This document shows positions 27,576-35,820 of a DNA stretch of 64,000 nucleotides, piece by piece. Source of the DNA: Paenimyroides viscosum (GTDB taxonomy: Bacteria > Bacteroidota > Bacteroidia > Flavobacteriales > Flavobacteriaceae); assembly GCF_003858535.1 (NCBI RefSeq), contig NZ_RQTJ01000016.1, positions 247 to 64,246 of the forward strand, written 5' to 3'. The notes beneath the pieces are model-generated. The model was not told where the DNA came from. It searched no databases and was given only the letters and a program-made list of their open reading frames with translations. Every line of letters starts with the position of its first letter. Position 1 is the stretch's first letter. The position numbers were made by a program, and so were the translations under genes.

Positions 27576-28021
27576 GGTAATAATTGTTCTGGAGTGTTGT
27601 AACCAACGATTCCTTTTGTTATTTTTCCTTCCGAATCTATAACAGCCATTGTAGGGTATCCAGGAACTTTTAAGAAACTTGTAAACTGATGTGTTCCGTT
27701 TCTTGAATTTTTACGAGCATCATTGTAATCTGGATTTTTGTACAATGTACCACCAAATTGAAACTCGTCGTTACCTTCGGCATTAAATTTTACGGCGTTG
27801 TATTTTTTGTTAATTACTTCAATAACCTTTGCGTCAGAAAAGGTGTTTTTATCTAACATTTTACAAGGTCCACACCAAACGGTATAAACATCAATAAAAA
27901 TAGGTTTTTTATTCTTTTTTTGAGCCGTAAGTGCATCTTTCATGCTCATCCATTTAATTTCTTGTGCTTGGCTAACAAAACAAGCCATAGTAAATAATAC
28001 TAAAAAAATGCTTTTTTTCAT
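27566..28021 (-). CDS. Exported thioredoxin-family protein
   Basis: A 151-aa protein with a signal peptide (ending SQAQE) and a thioredoxin fold with the active site VWCGPCK, followed by a cis-Pro region (VPGYPTMAVID). The CGPC motif suggests a reductase of periplasmic disulfides rather than a DsbA-type oxidase. It ends inside the end of comEC (10-base overlap, convergent). It could be the redox partner of the distant MauE-like protein, but nothing in the sequence links them. Confidence 0.87.
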   Translation of the reverse strand: MKKSIFLVLFTMACFVSQAQEIKWMSMKDALTAQKKNKKPIFIDVYTVWCGPCKMLDKNTFSDAKVIEVINKKYNAVKFNAEGNDEFQFGGTLYKNPDYNDARKNSRNGTHQFTSFLKVPGYPTMAVIDSEGKITKGIVGYNTPEQLLPQL

Positions 28022-28046
28022 TGTTTAAAAATTAATTACGTAAATA

Positions 28047-28080
28047 TAAAAAAAATCCGATAGCAAAAACTATCGGATTT
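28047..28080 (-). terminator. Terminator of the first POT transporter gene
   Basis: An 11-bp perfect stem (aaatccgatag / ctatcggattt) with loop caaaaa. On the minus strand it is followed by a T-run, which places it downstream of the 28102-29910 gene. Confidence 0.85.
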
Positions 28081-28101
28081 GTTATTTTCAAAAAGCATGC
28101 C

Positions 28102-29910
28102 TTATTTAACACCATGCATTAATTTTTTAAGAACCGGATTTAGCATCATTACTAATAAACCTGCTGCAATTGGTACAACTGTAAATATTAAGAAGAAGGT
28201 TGATAATGAATATTGTTGTGTAATATTATCAATTTGTCCCCCTAATAATGCTGCTAGTTTGTTTCCAATAGCAATAGCTAAATACCACATACCAAACATA
28301 AAGGCAATCATACGCGCAGGTACTAATTTAGAAACATATGATAAACCAACTGGTGATAAACATAATTCACCAAGTGTATGGAAAAGGTATGCTAGGATTA
28401 ACCAAATCATTGAAACTTTAATGCCTTCTGTAATACCGTGCGATCCATAAGCTAATAGTCCAAAACCAATAGCCATAATAATTAATCCCATACCGTATTT
28501 TACAGCTGCTGGTGGATTAAATTTAGAATCCCATATTTTTGATACAGATGACGCAAATGCAATGATAAAGAATGAGTTTAAGATAGAGAACCAAGTAGGA
28601 TCGATCTCTGATGCTTCTTTAGTAAATTCGTTGTATAACATCCAAAGAGCAACTGCCCAAACACCTAAAAAGGTTATAATTAGCACTATGTTAGTAGTTG
28701 CGGCTTTATTCCAAGTTTGTTTAGCTAATAGATAAAGAACCCAAGAAATAAATAATAATGGAACAACAGTTAATAAAGTATTTACAATATTAAAAATAGT
28801 TAACGATGTTCCTTCTAAAGATCTGTCTACGCTATCGCGTGCAAATAATACTAAAGATGATGCTGCTTGTTCAAAACTCATCCAAAAGAAAATGGTAAAA
28901 AATGCGAATATAATAACAGCGATCATTCTATCGCGAATTACTTTTTCGTATCTAATTAACCTAGAAATAATTAATCCTATAAAGATAAATAAGCCAAGAA
29001 TTACTAACAAATACATTCCACGAACGGTATCAAATCCTAACGAAGAAAGATCAACTGTTGGTAAAAAGTCTATACCGCCAATAACATATAATGGTGCATC
29101 AAACGCAAATAATAAACCTACAATTGTTGTAAAACCTATTAGTATATAATCTAAAGTTGTAAAATGGTTTCTTTTACCGTCTTTTACTCTTTCAACATAA
29201 TCATCGTCTGATTCACCTTCTTTTTTGGTTAAATCTACAACATTGGTTGTGTTTGCTTCTTTTTTAGGTACATCACCAATATTTCCGAATAATGGTTTAG
29301 CCAACCAAAACTGCAAAGTACCTAACCCCATGAAAACCGCGGCTAATCCAAAACCATAATGCCAGCCCATTTCTCTTGCAAGATATCCACAAAGCATCAT
29401 ACCAAAAAAGGCACCTGCGTTTACACCCATGTAAAATATTGTGTAAGCACCGTCTTTTTTTTCTGGGAATGACTTGTACATTTCAGATAAAATAGAAGTC
29501 ATATTTGGTTTAAAGAATCCAGTTCCTATTACTAAACATCCAAGTCCAAAGTACAATGCAATTTCAGAATCGAAAAACATAATAACGTGTCCCATGGTCA
29601 TTACAATAGAACCAATAACAACTGCCCAACGATAACCTATGAATCTATCGGCAATAATACCACCAAAAATAGGGGTAATATATAAAAGCATTGCGTAGGT
29701 TGAATATAATGCGCCTGCATGCTCTGCAGACCAACCCATTCCTGGATTGTTGCCACTTAATGCGGCTGTTAAGAATAGAACAAGTAGAACCCTCATTCCG
29801 TAAAACGAGAAGCGCTCCCACATTTCTGTAAAGAAAAGAACGAATAATCCGGCAGGATGTCCTAAAACATTTGATTTAAAAAAATCAGGATTAGCTGTTT
29901 CTGTTGCCAT
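28102..29910 (-). CDS. POT-family proton-dependent oligopeptide transporter (1)
   Basis: A 602-aa inner-membrane carrier that imports di- or tripeptides with protons. The PTR2 signature is intact: FFTEMWERFSFYGMR (ExxERFxYYG-type) at the start and the second POT motif FYMGVNAGAFFG. About 14 helices are expected. A charged cytoplasmic loop in the middle (about 220-260, KKEGESDDDYVERVKDGK) separates the halves. It is closely related to the gene at 34177-35775, which shares the C-terminal SLSTFFLI and LCLSPVGLSYVSKL segments. It is part of the peptide-use cluster 28102-37992. Confidence 0.93.
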   Translation of the reverse strand: MATETANPDFFKSNVLGHPAGLFVLFFTEMWERFSFYGMRVLLVLFLTAALSGNNPGMGWSAEHAGALYSTYAMLLYITPIFGGIIADRFIGYRWAVVIGSIVMTMGHVIMFFDSEIALYFGLGCLVIGTGFFKPNMTSILSEMYKSFPEKKDGAYTIFYMGVNAGAFFGMMLCGYLAREMGWHYGFGLAAVFMGLGTLQFWLAKPLFGNIGDVPKKEANTTNVVDLTKKEGESDDDYVERVKDGKRNHFTTLDYILIGFTTIVGLLFAFDAPLYVIGGIDFLPTVDLSSLGFDTVRGMYLLVILGLFIFIGLIISRLIRYEKVIRDRMIAVIIFAFFTIFFWMSFEQAASSLVLFARDSVDRSLEGTSLTIFNIVNTLLTVVPLLFISWVLYLLAKQTWNKAATTNIVLIITFLGVWAVALWMLYNEFTKEASEIDPTWFSILNSFFIIAFASSVSKIWDSKFNPPAAVKYGMGLIIMAIGFGLLAYGSHGITEGIKVSMIWLILAYLFHTLGELCLSPVGLSYVSKLVPARMIAFMFGMWYLAIAIGNKLAALLGGQIDNITQQYSLSTFFLIFTVVPIAAGLLVMMLNPVLKKLMHGVK

Positions 29911-29997
29911 TGATTTAGTTTTAATGTTTTTATAAAAAGTTTTGAAAGATACTTAATTTATTTAATTTATTGCTTTTAAAGATCAAGAACTTTTCAT

Positions 29998-31644
29998 TTA
30001 AACCATTCGTTGCTTACGCTCTAGAGGTTTAATGATAAACCTGTCGTAAATTGATAATGATATAATTGAAAATAACCCAATACCTACAATAACAAACCAA
30101 ATTTTGTTAGGGTTGTAGGTATTCCAAAGCATATCAACCATTTGCCAGTGATCCATTCCTAATTTTTGTTCTGCCAATGCAAAGTATTCGTTTTTAGAAA
30201 ATGGTAAATGTACTTGTGATATATCGATACTTTTTGTAGTTGCATAATCTTTTAACGAATTTGATACAACAGCCCAATCAATTGTTTCGGCTTTTAGGTT
30301 GAATTGTTTTTCAAAGGCTGAAATAGAGATGTTTAATGCTTTTGAACCTTCTTCTATAAATTGTTCTTTTGTAACAACTTCGGGCATTTCAATGTTTCGG
30401 GTAGCCATTTCTTTTTTCAATAACGATAGTTTATCAGACCATGATTGATATAAACTTCCTGAAATAACACTTGTTACAAAATAACTTGCCGCTACCGGTA
30501 AAAAATAAGTTCCTTGGTATAAACCTTCTTTTCCTTTTGGGGTGATTAAAGCGATAAAAGATGATACAGTTGGACTTGACATCATCTCTCCGATAGCAAA
30601 AATCATGGTTCCTATAATGGTAAACCAAAGATTGCCCGAGTAAAAGGTTAAACCAATACCAATTGTTGCAATAACAGCTCCACGAATTACCGCGTTGATA
30701 TGGCGCATTTTAATCACAAAAAACGAAATAGTAATCTGGAAAAGAATAATCATCAACGAATCGATGTTTGTGAACCATTCCGGTTTTACTTGTCCGTCTT
30801 GTGTTAGTAAACCACCTAATGCAGGCAGATTATCGTTTAGCCAATTACTTATTGCAGCAGAATTTACCCAGTCTTCTATAAAGTTTGGAAGCGTGTTGAA
30901 TAATTGATTGAACATAGTCCAGAAACCAACCATTAACAACAATAAAATGCCTAAACGAACATCTTTCAAGGCTTCAAAAATTCCTAAGATTGATTCTTTA
31001 ATGGCTTCACCTATTGAATTTTTAGGTTTTTCGACTTTTGGTTCTTTATAAAAAAGTAATAAAATGATTAAATTGATACCAATTACGATTGCAGCTTGTA
31101 TAAAAATAATCTTCCAACCGTATGTAGTTCGTAAACCCGATGACATTGCCGGACCAATAAAACCACCAATATTAACCATCATATAAAAAATACCAAAGCC
31201 CATTGTTCCTGTGGTTTCATTGGTATTTCGGGCAACAATTGCCGATGCAACCGGTTTAAAAAACGCCGCACCAACCGCAACCAACAAGAAAACCATATAA
31301 ACACTCCAATACGTATTTACTTCGCCTAACAGGTAATAGCCGGAAATCATGATGATATACGCAATTGTTAATGAAACTTTGTAGCCGATTCTGTCTGCAA
31401 TAACACCAAAAAATAAGGGAAGAAAATAAAGTATTCCTACAATATTTCCCATAATGTTTCCTTTTTGAACGTGATCAAATCCTAAACCACCCGTATCGGT
31501 AGATCCTACCAAATAAAGACCCAAAAGAGTGTAAATACCGTACCATGCCCAACGTTCCAACAGCTCCATGAAACTGGCAATCCAGAAATTTTTATTAAAA
31601 GAGCCTAATGTACTAAACAATGAAGGTTTTTTGTTTTCTAACAT
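29998..31644 (-). CDS. POT/MFS-family peptide transporter (2), divergent
   Basis: A 548-aa inner-membrane carrier. The N-terminal motif FMELLERWAWYGIYTLLGLYL and FYMMVNIGGFIGPAMS identify the POT branch of MFS, but it differs clearly from its two neighbours. An extra soluble segment of about 95 residues (roughly 395-490) lies before the last helix. Its substrate could be peptides or another small molecule. It starts 88 bases upstream of the first POT gene on the same strand, so the two may be co-transcribed. Confidence 0.85.
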   Translation of the reverse strand: MLENKKPSLFSTLGSFNKNFWIASFMELLERWAWYGIYTLLGLYLVGSTDTGGLGFDHVQKGNIMGNIVGILYFLPLFFGVIADRIGYKVSLTIAYIIMISGYYLLGEVNTYWSVYMVFLLVAVGAAFFKPVASAIVARNTNETTGTMGFGIFYMMVNIGGFIGPAMSSGLRTTYGWKIIFIQAAIVIGINLIILLLFYKEPKVEKPKNSIGEAIKESILGIFEALKDVRLGILLLLMVGFWTMFNQLFNTLPNFIEDWVNSAAISNWLNDNLPALGGLLTQDGQVKPEWFTNIDSLMIILFQITISFFVIKMRHINAVIRGAVIATIGIGLTFYSGNLWFTIIGTMIFAIGEMMSSPTVSSFIALITPKGKEGLYQGTYFLPVAASYFVTSVISGSLYQSWSDKLSLLKKEMATRNIEMPEVVTKEQFIEEGSKALNISISAFEKQFNLKAETIDWAVVSNSLKDYATTKSIDISQVHLPFSKNEYFALAEQKLGMDHWQMVDMLWNTYNPNKIWFVIVGIGLFSIISLSIYDRFIIKPLERKQRMV

Positions 31645-31731
31645 ATTTTTAAGAAAGTTTAAAACTTACAAATAAAGTAAAATATTCGTAAGCCTCATAC
31701 AACGTTGTGGTGTTTTTTTATTTTTTTAAAA

Positions 31732-33405
31732 TTAAACTTTGAATTTTTCAAGAATATCTAATTTTAAATATTTGGGATAAAAAGAATACTTCTTAAACCA
31801 AGCATCATTTAAAATCACTTGAATATCATTCTGCGAATAATGCTTAACTACAAAAGCTTGTGTTTCATTAAAATTTTCATTTGGTTGTTCTTCAATAGCT
31901 ATAAATATCAATCGATTAAAAATGTTTTGCAGTAAACTTATATGATCAAGATTAAATAAAATATCTAAATAACGGTTTAGTACCCGAAACGGAATCATAT
32001 CTTTTTCAATAACTTCTAGCATTTTTTTGTAGTTCTGCTCGTTGTGCAAAATTTCAAAATAAATATCTACATGCACATCTTCTTTATAAAATAAATTTCT
32101 AAATCTAGATAAGGTGGTAACTCTAAATTTTGACAAATACTCTTTGTCATCTAAATGTTGTTGTATAAATTGATAATCTTCAAAATTTGGATCGATTTGA
32201 AATTTATCGTGTTTCACTAAAGCTAAATTTTTAAGGTTGTTTTGGCTTGTAAAAATTTCCTCTAAAATAAGTAGATACGGTAAATTATAATCTATTTTAC
32301 TATTGCTTGAAATACATTTTGAACAATACGCAATTGTTAGCTCTGGATTGATGTTTTTTAAAGCATTCAAAAATTTTATATTGAAGGCATTTTCATAAGG
32401 ATAAATAGTGAAATATTCATTTACCGCTTCAAAATCGTTGTTCTCAGTAACAATGTCTAACAAAATAGAATTAAATTCTAAACGCAGTGTAAAATCATCT
32501 TCAATATATTCCAAAAGATTTTTTTTGATACATTCCGAAATGAATTTTTTGCGATTTGTTGGTGCAAATGAATGAGTAAAAGCTAGAAGATCTGTGGCGT
32601 AAGTTCCAATTAAAATTTCTGTATTAAAAAAATCATCAACGATTGCTTTTACTTGTTTTTTCCAAGCATCTTCGTCTTGTACGTTATTAAACAAAAGCGC
32701 AAATTTTTCTATAAGCGAACGAATGTATTTTTCATACCGAGTGCCCGGAACGGTGTATTTACCTTCTTGTATTATTAACGCTTCTACAAGTGCTGATAAC
32801 AAGGTTAAGCTTTTTCGTTGGGTAATTTCTGTTTGTAAATAATCAAAAACCGGAGCAAGTACTTTGTTTAAAAGTTCTAGAATTTTTTTTAACTCATTAA
32901 GTTCGATTTTTTTTCTTTTAAGCATGATAGATGTAAAACTATTCACAATTAGTTTTTCAATATCGGCTACTTCATAAGACAATGTTTTTTTTGAAAAATG
33001 TAATAAAAACTGCATTTCAATTTCTTTGTTATTTGATAAAACCATTGAAAGCCAATTGCTAATTTCGTTGCTATCTAATTGTTTAAGAATTTCTTGAGCT
33101 TCGTTAAATTTTACGGTTTTCTTTTTTCGAGGAGATTTTAATGTAGTTGTTGGTTCATTATCTAACAAATTTAATAGTACAGCGGTTTTATGTAAACAAT
33201 AGGTTTCTTTTGATTCACAATCACAAAAAGCGTTGATAATTTGGTTTTCTACAAGTTGAATTTTTACATCAAAGCTATGCAATTCGTCATCGACAAATGC
33301 AATAAAATTATTTTTTGTTTCTTCTTCAACCTCGCGCACCGTTAATTTGTTCACTTTGTTTTTTTTACCGGTAGTTAGTTTGTTGATGTATTCTATTGCG
33401 TTCAT
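31732..33405 (-). CDS. SWIM zinc-finger protein of unknown function
   Basis: A 557-aa soluble protein. Near the N-terminus a SWIM-type zinc site is readable (FCDCESKETYCLHK, CxC...CxH, about residues 57-70). The rest is helical with no catalytic motif I can identify. SWIM domains often occur with SNF2 helicases or bind DNA or proteins; no helicase is next to it here. It sits inside the peptide transporter cluster, but no functional link is visible. Confidence 0.75.
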   Translation of the reverse strand: MNAIEYINKLTTGKKNKVNKLTVREVEEETKNNFIAFVDDELHSFDVKIQLVENQIINAFCDCESKETYCLHKTAVLLNLLDNEPTTTLKSPRKKKTVKFNEAQEILKQLDSNEISNWLSMVLSNNKEIEMQFLLHFSKKTLSYEVADIEKLIVNSFTSIMLKRKKIELNELKKILELLNKVLAPVFDYLQTEITQRKSLTLLSALVEALIIQEGKYTVPGTRYEKYIRSLIEKFALLFNNVQDEDAWKKQVKAIVDDFFNTEILIGTYATDLLAFTHSFAPTNRKKFISECIKKNLLEYIEDDFTLRLEFNSILLDIVTENNDFEAVNEYFTIYPYENAFNIKFLNALKNINPELTIAYCSKCISSNSKIDYNLPYLLILEEIFTSQNNLKNLALVKHDKFQIDPNFEDYQFIQQHLDDKEYLSKFRVTTLSRFRNLFYKEDVHVDIYFEILHNEQNYKKMLEVIEKDMIPFRVLNRYLDILFNLDHISLLQNIFNRLIFIAIEEQPNENFNETQAFVVKHYSQNDIQVILNDAWFKKYSFYPKYLKLDILEKFKV

Positions 33406-33487
33406 TATAAAATGTGCTTTACTATTTTAATTTTTAGTATTAAAAATATCAAAAAAATAAATGTTTAAAGATTTATATTTTAGTAAA

Positions 33488-34075
33488 TTATCCTCTGTCT
33501 CGTTGCTGAATAACCATTAACATTAAACTTAAAACTACTTGTTCATCGTTAAAAAAAGTGTTACTTAGTTTTTGTACTTCAAATTTTCTACCCCAAAAAG
33601 ATGGTTTTTTAACCATTTCAACTAATTCAACTCCTTTCAAATCGGTTACCACATATTTTGGATTAAAAACATAACCCGACAACATACCAATTATAGGTAT
33701 TTCGCCAAAAATACTATCTATAAAACGCACCATTGCACTTCGTTCTTTTATTGTATAGATATGATTTCCTTGAGCATCTTGTAATTGATAAGTAGCTTTT
33801 ATAAATGAACTAAATGTTTTTTTACGCACTTTTCCAACTACTTGCTTTTGATGATTCGTTATGGTAAAAGTTTGCTGAAAATCGATTATTTTATTAGATT
33901 CGATATCATATAAAAGTTGATTTTTATTACTATTTGTATATACTTTTACATGGTCGCGAAACTTAAACATTTTTTCACGTACATAAAATAGTATATTTCC
34001 TGAAGCATCGGTCGCACTAAAATCATTACTAATGGTAGCTATTTTAAATACAAAATTTAATGGATAGTTGTACAT
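33488..34075 (-). CDS. LURP-one/scramblase-like protein
   Basis: A 195-aa protein from ATG 34075. A longer frame uses a TTG start at 34123 and adds a Lys/Phe-rich tail that overlaps the neighbouring terminator, so I reject it. The pattern of short strands (FKIATISNDFSATDASGNILFYVREK, FTITNHQKQVVGKVRKK) and a Phe/Trp-rich end fits the tubby-like LURP-one-related or scramblase-like fold found in bacteria. This is a weak motif-based call. No membrane helix is certain. Confidence 0.5.
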   Translation of the reverse strand: MYNYPLNFVFKIATISNDFSATDASGNILFYVREKMFKFRDHVKVYTNSNKNQLLYDIESNKIIDFQQTFTITNHQKQVVGKVRKKTFSSFIKATYQLQDAQGNHIYTIKERSAMVRFIDSIFGEIPIIGMLSGYVFNPKYVVTDLKGVELVEMVKKPSFWGRKFEVQKLSNTFFNDEQVVLSLMLMVIQQRDRG

Positions 34076-34119
34076 AGATTTGGTTATTTTTTTAAATATA
34101 TAAAATGATTTATATAAAA

Positions 34120-34152
34120 ACAAAAAGCTGACATTTTAAGACAGCTTTTTGT
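34120..34152 (-). terminator. Terminator of the third POT transporter gene
   Basis: Stem acaaaaagctg / cagctttttgt around loop acattttaaga. On the minus strand it follows the 34177-35775 gene and is trailed by a T-run. Confidence 0.75.
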
Positions 34153-34176
34153 AGAATTTTATTTTTAGATGATTTT

Positions 34177-35775
34177 TTAATTAATTCCGTGCATTTTCTT
34201 TTTCAACATAGGATTCATTAAAACCAAAATTAAAGCTACAGCCATTGGCATAATTGCAATAATTAAGAAAAATGTTGATAAAGAATATTCTTGTGAAATT
34301 TTATCGATCATTCCGCCCATCATTCCAGCTAATTTGTTTGATATAGCCGATGCCAAGAACCAGAAACCAAAGATTAATCCGATTAATTTTTTTGGAGAAA
34401 GTTTACTTACATAAGATAAACCTACTGGAGATAAACACAATTCGCCCATTGTTTGGAAGAAATAAGCTAACACCAACCAAAGCATACTTACACGTACTGC
34501 TCCAGCAACTGCGCCTTGTGGTATGTCTGATGCACCATAAGCTACTACTACAAAGCTAAATCCGACTAAAAATAATCCTAAAGCAAATTTTATTGGTCCT
34601 GATGGATTCCAGTATTTTTCCCAAACTTTACTAAAGGCCGATGCAAACATTACAATAAAGAATGCATTTAAAATTTGAAACCACGATACGGTTACTTCTG
34701 TTTCTAATGCAGTAAATTCTCGTTGTACTTTCCATAAACCTAATACCGCAATTGATAAAAACGATATTGAGGTAAAAAAGATGGTTAAAGGGTATTCTTT
34801 AAATATTTTTTTGGCAAGGGAAAACAAAACAAAGGTTACAACTGCAATTGGAAATATGGTTAGTATGGCATCAATCCATTTAAAAGTGGTTGCTGTGTTG
34901 CCTTCTAAAACGCGCTGTGTATAATCTTTTGCAAAAATACTTAAAGATCCACCGGCTTGTTCAAAAGCTAAAAAGAAAAAGATACTCGCAATCATTAAAA
35001 CTGCTACTACAAATAAACGGTCTTTTACAACATTTGCAGGTATAGGCTCTTCTTCTATAACTTCTTCAACCTCATCTTGTAATTTAGTTACTTCAGGAAC
35101 ATCGTTTTTAGGATTGTTTCCTATAACCCCAAATATTTTCTGACCAAAATAAAATTGTAACATTCCAAAGAACATGAATACACCTGCTAAGCCAAAGCCA
35201 TAATGCCATCCGATTTTTTCTCCTAAGTATCCACATAATAAAGATCCTAAAAAGGCACCGGCATTAATTCCCATATAAAAAATGGTATAACCTGCGTCTT
35301 TTTTAGAACTAGTGTCTGGGTAAAGTTGGCCAACCATTGATGAAATATTTGGTTTAAACATTCCGTTACCAAGTATCATTAAACCTAAACCAATGTAAAA
35401 GAAATTTGCATCAAAGCCTTCCAACGCCATCGACGCATGACCTAAAGTCATTAACAACGCACCTATTAAAATTGCTTTTTTAAATCCGGTTAGTTTATCG
35501 GCAATCATTCCTCCAATAAGTGGTGTTGCGTAAACCAAACTGGTGTACCAGCCGTAAAGTCCCATTGCTTCTGCGTTTGTCCAGCCCCAGCCTCCTTTAG
35601 AAATTTCAGATACTAAAAAAACGGTTAGTAAAGCACGCATACCGTAATAACTAAAACGTTCCCACATTTCTGTAAAAAATAATACAAATAATGCGGCCGG
35701 ATGCCCAAATACGGTTTTGTTGCTTGCTCCTAATTTATTTAAGTGTGGTTCAAGTCTCTCTTCAATTTGATTCAT
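34177..35775 (-). CDS. POT-family proton-dependent oligopeptide transporter (3)
   Basis: A 532-aa inner-membrane carrier with an intact N-terminal POT motif (FFTEMWERFSYYGMR) and FYMGINAGAFLG, plus LCLSPVGLSYVSKLSPKK late in the protein. It is similar along its length to the 602-aa carrier at 28102-29910 and looks like a paralogue, with a shorter central acidic loop (EVEEVIEEEPIP). It lies 45 bases downstream of the DPP IV gene on the same strand. This is a sensible pairing: the peptidase releases dipeptides and the carrier imports them. Confidence 0.93.
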   Translation of the reverse strand: MNQIEERLEPHLNKLGASNKTVFGHPAALFVLFFTEMWERFSYYGMRALLTVFLVSEISKGGWGWTNAEAMGLYGWYTSLVYATPLIGGMIADKLTGFKKAILIGALLMTLGHASMALEGFDANFFYIGLGLMILGNGMFKPNISSMVGQLYPDTSSKKDAGYTIFYMGINAGAFLGSLLCGYLGEKIGWHYGFGLAGVFMFFGMLQFYFGQKIFGVIGNNPKNDVPEVTKLQDEVEEVIEEEPIPANVVKDRLFVVAVLMIASIFFFLAFEQAGGSLSIFAKDYTQRVLEGNTATTFKWIDAILTIFPIAVVTFVLFSLAKKIFKEYPLTIFFTSISFLSIAVLGLWKVQREFTALETEVTVSWFQILNAFFIVMFASAFSKVWEKYWNPSGPIKFALGLFLVGFSFVVVAYGASDIPQGAVAGAVRVSMLWLVLAYFFQTMGELCLSPVGLSYVSKLSPKKLIGLIFGFWFLASAISNKLAGMMGGMIDKISQEYSLSTFFLIIAIMPMAVALILVLMNPMLKKKMHGIN

Positions 35776-35820
35776 AGTTATGTCAACTTTAAATTATTTT
35801 ATAAAAGTAAATTATTTTTT

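Noticed and set aside
34076-34123. TTG-start extension of the LURP-like gene
   Set aside because: It overlaps the terminator hairpin of the neighbouring gene; ATG 34075 gives the better protein.
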